Origin: Oxalobacteraceae bacterium
Lineage (GTDB): Bacteria; Pseudomonadota; Gammaproteobacteria; Burkholderiales; Burkholderiaceae_D
Assembly (NCBI GenBank): GCA_013284265.1
Contig: JABTBR010000027.1
Span: 23,798 to 87,797, forward strand
DNA: 64,000 nucleotides
Direction: 5' to 3'
Below, piece by piece: positions 9,156 to 17,013 of this stretch. The notes beneath the pieces were generated by a model. The model worked only from the letters and a program-made list of their open reading frames with translations, was not told the DNA's origin and made no database searches. The position numbers and the translations under genes were made by a program. How positions within the stretch are numbered: position 1 is the stretch's first letter; the number at the start of each line of letters is the position of its first letter.

Positions 9156-9173
9156 TCCTGCTCCCCTCGGAGT

Positions 9174-9749
9174 TTATGAAGGCACGCCGTTTGGGCTCGT
9201 GGTTCCAGCACTCCTCCGCGCCGTCATCGCGAGCAGCGCCAAGCCACCCAGCAGCATGCCGTAGGTGAGCGGTTCCGGCACCGGGACGATATCGATGCTG
9301 ATCAAGCCAGTTTGCCGGTCCACCGCCTGCCAGGACGAAAACACGATGTCGTGAATGTTATACACGGTTTGCTGGTAATGGATGGGCTGTCCATACGTCA
9401 TCAGGACGGTGCCGTTGGCGACCACGTTGCCATTGATGTCGCGGAAGTTCAGGTAGAGCTCGTAGGGTGTCAGGTTGTCGCCGGGCGTGGCGTTGCCGCC
9501 AGGGTAGTGGTCGAAGTCGAAAGTCATGCCCTCGAAGTCGAACCGTCCGGCGTTGTAGCTCATGATGGCCGACCCCATCTGGAACTGGATGCGCGGTTCG
9601 TCGCCATAGGAGGTGATGTTGCCGCTGAAGTTAAAGCCGCTGTAGTTGCCACCGATCTGGCCGGGCGGCATGTGCAGGGGAATGGTGGCGGCGCAGACGG
9701 CGCCGCTCATGGATAGGGCGACAAGCAGAGGGGCAATCAATTTCTTCAT
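9174..9749 (-). CDS. PEP-CTERM sorting domain protein
   Basis: A 191-residue exported protein starting at ATG 9749, which has AGGTG six bases upstream; a longer frame to 9794 lacks this. The signal peptide is MKKLIAPLLVALSMSGAVCA. The core is beta-rich and Gly/Asn-rich (NYSGFNFSGNITSYGDEP). The C-terminus has VPEPLTYGMLLGGLALLAMTARR, a complete PEP-CTERM tag, followed by about a dozen extra residues (SAGTTSPNGVPS), which is unusually long after the Arg cluster. It is the second exosortase substrate in the window. Confidence 0.86.
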   Translation of the reverse strand: MKKLIAPLLVALSMSGAVCAATIPLHMPPGQIGGNYSGFNFSGNITSYGDEPRIQFQMGSAIMSYNAGRFDFEGMTFDFDHYPGGNATPGDNLTPYELYLNFRDINGNVVANGTVLMTYGQPIHYQQTVYNIHDIVFSSWQAVDRQTGLISIDIVPVPEPLTYGMLLGGLALLAMTARRSAGTTSPNGVPS

Positions 9750-9962
9750 GGTAGGCACCTGGTGGAAATCGCGGCGGGAGTGTCGAAAAAGCATAGCACC
9801 CGCGCTACGCGGTAAATGCGCGAAATCCCACCGGTGCGCGGTTTATATTTTCAGATGGGGACGCTTTGGCGGGCGCGCCGGATGGTGTAGCATGCTGGGT
9901 CGGCACAGGAGCATGCGCGCGGCTGCGCGAGCCCGGCCGGCTATTCAAGGACAGAAAGAGTT

Positions 9963-10778
9963 ATGCAAATCAAAATTAATGACGTGCTGCGCAGTTACAT
10001 CGATCCGCTGACGGAGAGCGAGTACGCGGCGCTGGAGCGCAGCATCCTGGTGGAAGGTTGCCGGGATTCGCTGGTGCTGTGGCAGGATGTGCTGGTGGAT
10101 GGTCATAACCGTTACCAGATCTGCCAGCAGCATGGTATTCCCTTCAAGGTTATTGAAAACACCAGCTTCAAGTCGCTGGACGACGTCAAGCTGTGGATGA
10201 TCGATAACCATCTGGGCCGGCGCAGCGTGTCGGACTTCCAGCGCGGCGTGCTGGCCTTGCGCAAGAAGGATATCGTCGCGGCCAAGTCGGCCGAGATGGC
10301 GGCGCGCGCCCAGGCGGAAGACGCGGCCATCGCGCCAGCGGAGGGCGAGGCGGAACCGAAGGCGGCCGCCATGCCTTTGAGCTCGCGCGAGGATATCGCC
10401 CGCGCCGCCCGCCTGAGCAGCAATACCATCAGCCAGATTGAAAAGATCCAGAAGACGGCGGCGCCGGAACTGGTGGAAGCCGTGCGTTCGGGGACGATTT
10501 CGATCAACGCGGCGGCCACGGTGGCTTCGCTGCCGGAGGCCGAGCAGGTGGCGGCTGTCGCCGGCGGCAAGAAGTTCCTGCAGCAGGCGGCCAAGGAAGT
10601 GCGCGAACTGCGCGCGGCCTCGCGTCCGGCCAAGGAGCCGAAGGAAGGCGCGGAACCGATGACGGAAGTCGAACAGCTGCGCGCGGAAATCGCCACGCTC
10701 AAGGAACGCAACGCCGCCCTCAAGGCGGAGAATGCGGCCCTGCACGAGCGCATCTCCGCGTTGGTGGACGCCTCCTGA
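9963..10778 (+). CDS. orphan ParB-like nuclease/partition-domain protein
   Basis: A 271-residue protein. Residues 5-80 form a ParB N-terminal domain (LTESEYAALERSI, then VDGHNRYQIC, the CTP/nucleotide-binding loop region). A helix-turn-helix follows at about residues 140-195 (SREDIARAARLSSNTISQIEKI), and the C-terminus is a leucine-zipper-like coiled coil (LRAEIATLKERNAALKAENA). That order matches ParB/RepB/Spo0J relatives. No ParA partner, parS-like array or replication gene is adjacent, so it is probably a chromosomal regulator or a remnant of a mobile element rather than the segregation protein. A linker of about 30 residues is rich in Ala and Glu. Confidence 0.8.
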   Translation: MQIKINDVLRSYIDPLTESEYAALERSILVEGCRDSLVLWQDVLVDGHNRYQICQQHGIPFKVIENTSFKSLDDVKLWMIDNHLGRRSVSDFQRGVLALRKKDIVAAKSAEMAARAQAEDAAIAPAEGEAEPKAAAMPLSSREDIARAARLSSNTISQIEKIQKTAAPELVEAVRSGTISINAAATVASLPEAEQVAAVAGGKKFLQQAAKEVRELRAASRPAKEPKEGAEPMTEVEQLRAEIATLKERNAALKAENAALHERISALVDAS

Positions 10779-10791
10779 ACCCTGGCCGCGC

Positions 10792-11352
10792 TTAAATCGC
10801 GGCCGGTGCCCTGCGCAGATCCTCACGCAGGTCTTCCACATGTTCGATACCGACCGATAGCCGGATCAGCCCATCGCCGATGCCTAGCTTGGCGCGCGTC
10901 TCGGGCGGTATGGTGGCATGGGTCATCAGGGCCGGATGCTCGATCAGGCTTTCCACACCGCCCAGGCTTTCGGCCAGGGTAAACACTTCACACCGTTCCA
11001 GAAAGCGCCGCGCGCCCGGCAGATCGGTATCCAGATCGATCGAGATGATGCCGCCAAACCCTTCCATTTGACGTTTTGCCAGCGCGTGCTGGGGGGGATT
11101 CCAGCCCCGGATAGTAGACGCGCTTGACCAGCGGCTGCCGCTCCAGCCATCGCGCCGGGTCCAGCGCGCTGGCGCAATGACGCTCCATGCGGATGGCCAG
11201 CGTTTTCACACCGCGCAGCGCCAGGAAGGCTTCGAAGGGGCCGGCGATCGCGCCTACCGAATTCTGCAAAAAATCCCAGCTGTTCGCGCCACCCACCCTG
11301 ATGCGGCTCGGCGCCGACGATGGCAATGCCGCCGATGATGTCCGAGTGGCCG
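10792..11352 (-). pseudogene. decayed Cys/Met-metabolism PLP enzyme (cystathionine gamma-synthase/beta-lyase family), 3' half only
   Basis: The C-terminal half of a PLP-dependent sulfur amino acid enzyme is recognisable but split between frames. HSDIIGGIAIVGAE is read around 11310-11350. SVGAIAGPFEAFLALRGVKTL and WLERQPLVKRVYYPGLE lie in a second frame (11095-11265). GFGGIISIDL through SLGGVESLIEHPALMTHATIP and LIRLSVGIEHVEDL lie in a third (10792-11067). The breaks coincide with homopolymers: six A at 11268-11273 and seven G at 11091-11097. The N-terminal half, including the PLP-lysine region, is absent. Two frameshifts plus the missing half make a sequencing error alone unlikely. Confidence 0.85.
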
Positions 11353-11518
11353 ACGATTCACGCTGGGAAGGAATGTATTCGTGCTAGCTTATGCGCTGGC
11401 CTTGGAACGGTTCCTGGGTATTTCTGCTGTCGTATCGGCAAGGATGCGCTTTTTTCAAAGGTGCTGCCGCACGCGGTTTATAATCCGCCTCTTCGAATTC
11501 CCAGGGTAGAAGGCTGCA

Positions 11519-12070
11519 GTGGCAAAACTTTATTTCCGATATTCTGCGATGAACGCAGGTAAATCCACCGCCATGCTGCAGGTGGCGCACAACTACGAAG
11601 AGCAGGGGCAGGCGGTGCGCCTGTACACGGCCGCGATCGATACCCGCCACGGCGTGGGCCAGGTCACGTCGCGGCTGGGGCCGCAGCGCCAGGTCGATGT
11701 ATTCGATAGCTGGACCGATTTTTTGGCCGACATTCCCAAGGTTGCCTGCGTGCTCATCGACGAGTCGCAGTTTCTCAGCACGGCACAAGTGCAGCAGTTG
11801 CACCAGTTGGCGCAGATGCATGGCGTGCCGGTGATCTGTTACGGCTTGCGCACCGACTTCCGCGGCGAACCTTTCCCCGGTTCGGCCTATCTGCTGGCGC
11901 TGGCCGACGATATTGAGGAACTCAAGAATATTTGCAGCTGCGGCAAGAAGGCCACCATGAATATCCGGGTGGATGAGAATGGCAAGCGCCTGAAGGATGG
12001 CGAGCAGATCAGCATTGGCGGCAATGAGCGTTATCGCCAGGCTTGCGGGCGCTGCTTTTATGCCGACTGA
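11519..12070 (+). CDS. tdk: thymidine kinase (type II)
   Basis: A 183-residue enzyme that phosphorylates thymidine to dTMP in the pyrimidine salvage pathway. The P-loop is SAMNAGKST, the Walker B/catalytic region is VLIDESQFL, and the zinc-binding Cys residues are in NICSCGKKAT and ACGRCFYAD. Length and motif order match the bacterial type II family. The start is GTG 11519. A TATAAT hexamer lies at 11479-11484, about 35 bases upstream, without a good -35 element. It stands alone, upstream of a palindromic repeat. Confidence 0.95.
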   Translation: MAKLYFRYSAMNAGKSTAMLQVAHNYEEQGQAVRLYTAAIDTRHGVGQVTSRLGPQRQVDVFDSWTDFLADIPKVACVLIDESQFLSTAQVQQLHQLAQMHGVPVICYGLRTDFRGEPFPGSAYLLALADDIEELKNICSCGKKATMNIRVDENGKRLKDGEQISIGGNERYRQACGRCFYAD

Positions 12071-12132
12071 GATGGTTTCCAATAAAACCCAAGGCGTATT
12101 CTTGAGGGGGCGTTCGAGGGCCGGCGGCAATC

Positions 12133-12239
12133 TTAAAACCCACGGCAAAGAGCCGGGGGCCTTTCCCACAGGGACAGGCGGGGCGCAGCCCCTCCCCGGA
12201 CCCCGGGGTCAGACCCCAGGGTTAAGCCGTGGGTTTTAA
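12133..12239. repeat. palindromic interspersed repeat, long form (copy 1)
   Basis: A 107-bp element bounded by perfect 14-bp terminal inverted repeats (TTAAAACCCACGGC and GCCGTGGGTTTTAA). The interior carries CAAAGAGCC at the left and GGGGTCAGACCCCAGGGTT at the right, around a G/C-rich centre. It lies between tdk and the HELAH membrane protein. A segment at 12083-12099 (AAAACCCAAGGCGTA) looks like a remnant of a further end. Confidence 0.85.
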
Positions 12240-12253
12240 AAAAGCGTCGCGGC

Positions 12254-12796
12254 ATGCTTGATTTAGCGGGAAACTGCGCCGACTTGGCCCCGCGCTGGCT
12301 GTGCGGCCAGCGCCAAGAGCTACTCTATCTCGCGCCATCGCTGCTGCTGGCGCTGGTGATCCGCGCGCTGGCACGGCGCCATCCCATCTTCTTCCTGTTC
12401 ACCCTGGCGGGCACGCTGTGCCACGAACTGGCGCACTTCGGCGCCGGCCTGCTTACCTGCGCCAAACCCGTCTCGCTGACGATCATCCCGCGCCGGGTGG
12501 GGCAGGGCTGGCACCTCGGTTCGCTCAGGCTCACGCGGCTGCGCTGGTATAACGCCGCCCCGTCCGCGCTGGCTCCCTTCCTGGTGCTGGCGCTGCCCTG
12601 GCTGACGGCACGCTGGCGCACCCATCCCGGCTGGCAGTTCCAATGGCTGGATCTGCTGCTGGCCTTCGCCCTCGCACCGCAGTTCCTGGCCTGCTGGCCA
12701 TCCAGGGTGGACTGGAAGATCGCGCTCAAGTCCTGGCCCTATCTGCCGATCGGCGCCGGGCTGTTCGCGCTGCTGCGCTGGGCCGGATGGCTATAG
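12254..12796 (+). CDS. small membrane protein with an HExxH motif (possible M50-like metalloprotease)
   Basis: A 180-residue integral membrane protein with about four hydrophobic segments (residues 20-40, 47-70, 98-118, 132-150). LCHELAHFGAG at about residues 56-66 contains HELAH, the zinc-binding HExxH signature, inside a membrane helix as in M50/site-2 proteases. A second motif (NPDG in classical S2P) is not seen, so catalysis is unproven. The start ATG lies 15 bases after the end of the palindromic repeat, with no strong ribosome binding site. The protein is too short to hold a PDZ domain. Similar short M50-like proteins in other bacteria are uncharacterised. Confidence 0.6.
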   Translation: MLDLAGNCADLAPRWLCGQRQELLYLAPSLLLALVIRALARRHPIFFLFTLAGTLCHELAHFGAGLLTCAKPVSLTIIPRRVGQGWHLGSLRLTRLRWYNAAPSALAPFLVLALPWLTARWRTHPGWQFQWLDLLLAFALAPQFLACWPSRVDWKIALKSWPYLPIGAGLFALLRWAGWL

Positions 12797-13097
12797 CGCG
12801 GCCCGGCCGCAACTGCTACTATGCGTTGCCTTCGGGGAACTTAAGGGGGATTCCATGTGGCCAGACGATGCATTCTTGCCGGTTTTGCCCGCAAGTTAGC
12901 CAGACGCGTGACCTCGTCGCGGCGTTTTCAGCCGCCCTTAAGGTTTCGCATGGAAACTATGTTTCTCAGGGGTGTGCCCTGGCTGCTATCCTGTAGAATA
13001 AGATTCAGCTAGAGGTAGAGTTCCCCATTCCGCCGACGGCGCCGGACTTGGTCCGGCACGGTCGGCAAAATCGACAATTTACGTTCGGAGTAAGCCG
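12797..13097. other. intergenic region upstream of prc
   Basis: About 300 bases without a supported gene. A TAGAAT hexamer at 12993-12998 could be the -10 of the prc promoter, but no convincing -35 is seen. Nothing else is recognised. Confidence 0.5.
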
Positions 13098-15353
13098 ATG
13101 AAGAAGCAAATGTTGTTGGTAGCACTGGCAGCTGGACTGTCCATGCAAGCCGGCGCGGCCACGCCGGAAAAAACGACGGAAACCCAGATGAAACCGCAGG
13201 CCCAGCAACTCCAGGCCGCCGTGTGGGCCTCGCGTTTCCTGTCCCGCTACCACTACAAGGCGACGCCGCTGGACGACGCGATGTCGGAAAAAATCTTCGA
13301 CCGCTATTTCAAGTCGCTCGACGGTGAAAAACTGTTCTTCGTCCAGGCCGATATCGACCAGTTCGCTCCCGCGCGCAGCCGCCTGGACGACGCCATCAAT
13401 AACGAAAACCTCAACGTTCCCTTCTCGATCTATAACCTGTACCAGCAGCGCTTTGGCGAACGCTTTGCGTTTGCGCGCGAGCTGCTCAAGGGGAAATTCG
13501 ATTTCTCCGTGGACGAGAGCTATCAGTACGACCGCGAAAAAGCCGAATGGCCGAAGAACGAAGCCGAGGTGCGCGAGCTGTGGCGCAAGCGCGTCAAGAA
13601 CGACTGGCTGCGCCTGAAACTGGCCGGCAAGGAAGACAAGGGCATCCGCGAGATGCTCGACAAGCGCTACGAAAATTACATGAGCCGTTCGCGCAAGCTG
13701 AACAATGAAGACGTGTTCCAGATCTTCATGAACGCCTACACCATGTCGATCGAGCCGCACACCAATTACCTGGGACCGCGCGCGTCGGAGAACTTCGACA
13801 TCGCCATGCGCCTGTCGCTCGAAGGCATCGGCTGCGTGCTGCAGACCCGCGACGAATACACCGTCGTGCGCGAAGTGGTGCCTGGCAGCCCGGCTGGCCT
13901 GTCCGGCAAGATCAAGGTGGGCGACCGCATCGTGGCCGTCGGCCAGGGCGACAGCGGCTCGCTGACCGAGGTGCTGGGCTGGCGCATCGACGACGTGGTG
14001 GCGCAGATTCGCGGCACCAAGGACTCCACCGTGCGCCTGGATATCCTGCCGGCCGATGCCGGTCCGGATGGCAAGCACACCATGGTGGCGCTGGTGCGCA
14101 AGAAAATCAGCATGGAAGAGCAGTCGGCCAAGAAGTCGATCCTGGAAGTGCGCGATGGCACCGTGAAGCGCCGCATCGGCGTCATTTCGCTGCCGACCTT
14201 CTATCAGGACTTCGAGGCACGCCGCAAGGGTGACCGCGAATTCAAGAGCGCCACCCGCGACGTGGCCCGCCTGCTGGGTGAGCTGAAACGCGAAAAAGTC
14301 GACAACGTGCTGATCGACCTGCGCAACAACGGCGGCGGTTCGCTGAGCGAGGCGGTCGAACTGACCGGCCTGTTCATCGACAAGGGCCCGGTGGTCCAGC
14401 AGCGCAATGCCGAGGGCAAGGTCGAAATCGAATCCGACACCAATGCCGGCCTGGCCTGGGATGGCCCGGTGGGCGTGCTGATCAACCGTGGTTCGGCGTC
14501 GGCGTCCGAGATCTTTGCGGCGGCGATCCAGGATTACGGCCGTGGCCTGATCATCGGCGAGCCTAGCTTCGGCAAGGGCACCGTGCAGACGCTGGTCAAT
14601 CTGGACCGCTTCGCACAGGGCGACAAGGCCAAGCTGGGCGAACTGAAGATGACCATTGCCCAGTTCTTCCGCATCAATGGCGGCACCACCCAGCTGCGCG
14701 GCGTCACGCCCGACATCAAGCTGCCGGCGCTGTCCGATGCCGACAGCTTCGGCGAGTCCAGCTATGACAATGCCTTGCCGTGGACCTCGATCAAACCGGC
14801 CATCTACATTCCGGCCGGCGAGCTGAAGGAAATCGTGCCGATGCTGGACAAACGCCACGAGGCGCGGGTGGCCAAGGACAAGGACTTCCAGTATCTGCAG
14901 GAAGACATCACCCTGGTCAAGAAGCTGCGCAAGGAAAACCTGATCTCGCTGAACGAAACCGTGCGCCGCAAGGAGCGCGATACGCAAGAGGCGCGTGCCA
15001 AGTTGCGTGAGGCGCGTCTGGTGGCCAGCAGCGCCACGCCGAGCGGCGACGATCCGGTGCTGGTGGCCGATCCGAAGGACGTGATCAACAAGGTCTCGGC
15101 CGGGAAACTGGTACCGGGCAAGCCTGGTTCCAAGATCGCCGCAGTCAAGGGCGCTTCGCGCACCGACGACGGCCTGCAGGCCGACGAGCGCGGCCTGGCG
15201 GCCGAGCTGGACGCGGAAAAAGCGGCCAAGAGCGCCAAGGACGTGCTGCTGAACGAAGCGGTGCATATCCTGGCCGACGAGGTCAGTCTGCTCAAGACCG
15301 ATACTCGCTTGGCGTCGCGGGTGCTGCCGTATGTGGCCGATGTGAACAAATAA
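13098..15353 (+). CDS. prc: carboxy-terminal processing protease Prc (tail-specific protease, S41)
   Basis: A 751-residue periplasmic serine protease. It has a signal peptide (KQMLLVALAAGLSMQAGA), then a long N-terminal helical domain, and a PDZ domain at about residues 240-330 (TVVREVVPGSPAGLSGKIKVGDRIVAV). The S41 catalytic core contains DLRNNGGGSLSEAV, the nucleophile Ser in GSASASEIFAAAIQDY near residue 470, and the general-base Lys in SFGKGTVQ. A C-terminal DUF3340-type domain follows. It degrades proteins marked by nonpolar C-termini and trims penicillin-binding protein 3 and lipoproteins in E. coli. GGAG precedes the ATG. It is monocistronic with its own terminator. Confidence 0.95.
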   Translation: MKKQMLLVALAAGLSMQAGAATPEKTTETQMKPQAQQLQAAVWASRFLSRYHYKATPLDDAMSEKIFDRYFKSLDGEKLFFVQADIDQFAPARSRLDDAINNENLNVPFSIYNLYQQRFGERFAFARELLKGKFDFSVDESYQYDREKAEWPKNEAEVRELWRKRVKNDWLRLKLAGKEDKGIREMLDKRYENYMSRSRKLNNEDVFQIFMNAYTMSIEPHTNYLGPRASENFDIAMRLSLEGIGCVLQTRDEYTVVREVVPGSPAGLSGKIKVGDRIVAVGQGDSGSLTEVLGWRIDDVVAQIRGTKDSTVRLDILPADAGPDGKHTMVALVRKKISMEEQSAKKSILEVRDGTVKRRIGVISLPTFYQDFEARRKGDREFKSATRDVARLLGELKREKVDNVLIDLRNNGGGSLSEAVELTGLFIDKGPVVQQRNAEGKVEIESDTNAGLAWDGPVGVLINRGSASASEIFAAAIQDYGRGLIIGEPSFGKGTVQTLVNLDRFAQGDKAKLGELKMTIAQFFRINGGTTQLRGVTPDIKLPALSDADSFGESSYDNALPWTSIKPAIYIPAGELKEIVPMLDKRHEARVAKDKDFQYLQEDITLVKKLRKENLISLNETVRRKERDTQEARAKLREARLVASSATPSGDDPVLVADPKDVINKVSAGKLVPGKPGSKIAAVKGASRTDDGLQADERGLAAELDAEKAAKSAKDVLLNEAVHILADEVSLLKTDTRLASRVLPYVADVNK

Positions 15354-15374
15354 GCGGTTGTACGAAGCAAGCTG

Positions 15375-15401
15375 AACCCCATGCATGCATGGGGTTTTTT
15401 T
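15375..15401 (+). terminator. Rho-independent terminator of prc
   Basis: A perfect palindrome, AACCCCATGCA/TGCATGGGGTT, immediately followed by a T run (seven T in total). It begins 21 bases after the prc stop codon. Confidence 0.85.
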
Positions 15402-15427
15402 ATACCCTCTGCGTGCCGCGACAATTG

Positions 15428-15534
15428 TTAAAATCCACGGCAAAGAGCTGGGGTCAGACCCTGGGGTCCGGGGAGGGACTGCGTCCCGCCTGTCCCGATG
15501 GGACAGGCCCCCAGGGTTACGCAGTAGGTTTTGG
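15428..15534. repeat. palindromic interspersed repeat, long form (copy 2, core inverted)
   Basis: About 107 bp. It begins TTAAAATCCACGGCAAAGAGC as in copy 1, but the core (GGGGTCAGACCCTGGGGTCC through CCTGTCCCGATGGGACAGG) reads as the reverse complement of the copy 1 core relative to the ends. The right end is worn (GCAGTAGGTTTTGG). Confidence 0.75.
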
Positions 15535-15656
15535 AAAGCGCACTAATGGGTTATTCACAAATCCAATGACCATCATCACAACTAACAATTGGATATATAT
15601 GCCGCAATGCAGCATCATTCACCTGTCTCCTCTATCTCCTCCAAGGAAATAGATTT

Positions 15657-15684
15657 TGCCCGCTCTTTAGCGGGCATTTTTTTT
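15657..15684 (+). terminator. strong Rho-independent terminator without an assigned gene
   Basis: An 8-bp perfect stem, TGCCCGCT/AGCGGGCA, with a four-base loop and eight T residues. No gene is recognised between prc and this site, so it could end an unannotated small RNA or be a leftover. Confidence 0.75.
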
Positions 15685-15782
15685 GTCCGAAGAAAAGTGT
15701 TGCTTGCGGCACCGGCGGCTGGCGAATTGCGTTAAAAAAATGGTATCTTTTTATATTATTCATTTTCTAACGAGGAGCCGCC

Positions 15783-16799
15783 ATGCCAGAGTTGACTATC
15801 AAATTGAACGGTAAAGCCGTCGGTAAATCCTGCGATGCCACAGTCGGCGAGCGGATGAATTTCTCCTTCGTCTGCACTGGCGGCGTGCTGGCCGACCCGC
15901 GCTGGCATATCACCGGCCCCGCGATGTGCGGCGATTACGAGATGAGCAACGCACGCTCCACCGAAGCCCTTGCCACCATCGGCGCCGGCGCGACCGCGTC
16001 GTGGTGCCTTGCCAACACAGGGCAGGCGCGGGTCATCCTGCAGGGCACGGTGGCGGGCGCAACGGTCGTCGCCAACCTGAACATCTCGATCACCGCGCCC
16101 AAAGTCATTGAATTTGCCGCCGTCACGGACGACGTTCACATCGGGCTGGTCGATAGCGAACTTCTTGAGCAGGGCGCGCTCTATCTGACGTTTGGCGGTC
16201 TGAAATCGACGCGCAAGGCGGGCATTGAGTGGACCGCCAAACTGGTCGGCTCCTCGTTTACCTCCGGCAGCTATGCCTTCGTTCAACTGATGAAGATCAG
16301 CCGGCAAAAAAGCTATAACAACGCCGCGCTGCCGGCGATGAGCTCCAGTTCCGAGGACAGCTGGGTGCTCGACGAGGACGTATTTTATGGCACTACCGAA
16401 TCGACCAATTCACTGATGGCGCAGGCCGACGGCGAGTACGAGGACTTTGTCACCGCACAATGGCCCTCGGAATCAACCATGATCAAGGGCGACGACAGCC
16501 CGGGCACGCCCTTGTTCTCCAGCCTGCCGGAAGAGCACCGACGCTTCGATGAAATCAGGGTGGAGGAGCATTTCCGGACTTATTTGATGTACCGGCCTAA
16601 AGCCGCCGGCAGTATCTGGGTGTCCATCGCCAAGCTGGAATGGCATTGGAAGGCCCACGCCAAATTCAGCAAAGAGGTCAGCAGCAGCAAGGGCACGTGG
16701 CGCCTGATCAGCAAAGAGTTCGACGTCAATCCCGTGGGCGAGAAATGCATCGAACTGCCGGCTTGGACGCGCAACCGCAACCAGATCATGAGAAACTGA
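15783..16799 (+). CDS. hypothetical protein of unknown function (338 aa)
   Basis: It starts at ATG 15783 with AGGAG eight bases upstream. There is no signal peptide and no membrane segment. The first 110 residues look like an Ig-like beta-sandwich (LTIKLNGKAVGKSC, ADPRWHITGPAMCGDY, ATASWCLANTGQARVILQGTV). Residues 120-338 alternate strands and polar loops with many Trp and Tyr (EDFVTAQWPS, VEEHFRTYLMYRPKAAGSIWVSIAKLEWHW). I do not recognise a family. A very strong terminator follows and the upstream region is AT-rich, so it is an independent, probably well-expressed unit. A secreted effector or phage-derived structural role is conceivable but unsupported. Confidence 0.7.
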   Translation: MPELTIKLNGKAVGKSCDATVGERMNFSFVCTGGVLADPRWHITGPAMCGDYEMSNARSTEALATIGAGATASWCLANTGQARVILQGTVAGATVVANLNISITAPKVIEFAAVTDDVHIGLVDSELLEQGALYLTFGGLKSTRKAGIEWTAKLVGSSFTSGSYAFVQLMKISRQKSYNNAALPAMSSSSEDSWVLDEDVFYGTTESTNSLMAQADGEYEDFVTAQWPSESTMIKGDDSPGTPLFSSLPEEHRRFDEIRVEEHFRTYLMYRPKAAGSIWVSIAKLEWHWKAHAKFSKEVSSSKGTWRLISKEFDVNPVGEKCIELPAWTRNRNQIMRN

Positions 16800-16818
16800 G
16801 CGCACTGATCCAGCCGCC

Positions 16819-16867
16819 CGGGCCGGTGCTCCCACTGTTGGAAGGTGGGAGCACCGGCCCGATTTTT
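16819..16867 (+). terminator. very strong Rho-independent terminator
   Basis: A 17-bp perfect stem (16819-16835 with 16845-16861) and a nine-base loop, followed by ATTTTT. It ends the 338-aa protein unit. Confidence 0.92.
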
Positions 16868-16932
16868 CTCCTGGCCACCGCTGTCCTGGCTGCCGGAATG
16901 GTTTAGATTGGGTGCAGGTGCAAAATAGCTTG

Positions 16933-16960
16933 TTGACCGCTTGAATTTATGAGGTACAAT
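16933..16960 (+). promoter_or_regulatory. sigma70 promoter of the acyl-CoA dehydrogenase operon
   Basis: TTGACC at 16933-16938 and TACAAT at 16955-16960 are separated by 16 bases. The predicted transcription start falls inside the adjacent operator. Confidence 0.75.
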
Positions 16961-16964
16961 TAAT

Positions 16965-16979
16965 GTGAACGGTCGTGCT
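16965..16979. promoter_or_regulatory. putative TetR-type operator (GTGAACGGTCGTGCT)
   Basis: Contains the imperfect palindrome ACG-GT-CGT and begins five bases after the -10 hexamer, overlapping the likely start of transcription, as a repressor site would. The identical 15-mer occurs upstream of the phosphotransferase gene at 31886-31900. Confidence 0.65.
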
Positions 16980-17013
16980 TTTTTAGCGCCGGTACACAAT
17001 AAAAGGAGACAGC

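Noticed and set aside
13005..15443. 812-codon open frame antisense to prc
   Set aside because: It is the mirror of a well-recognised protease, an effect of GC-rich codon use; its translation has no recognisable domain.
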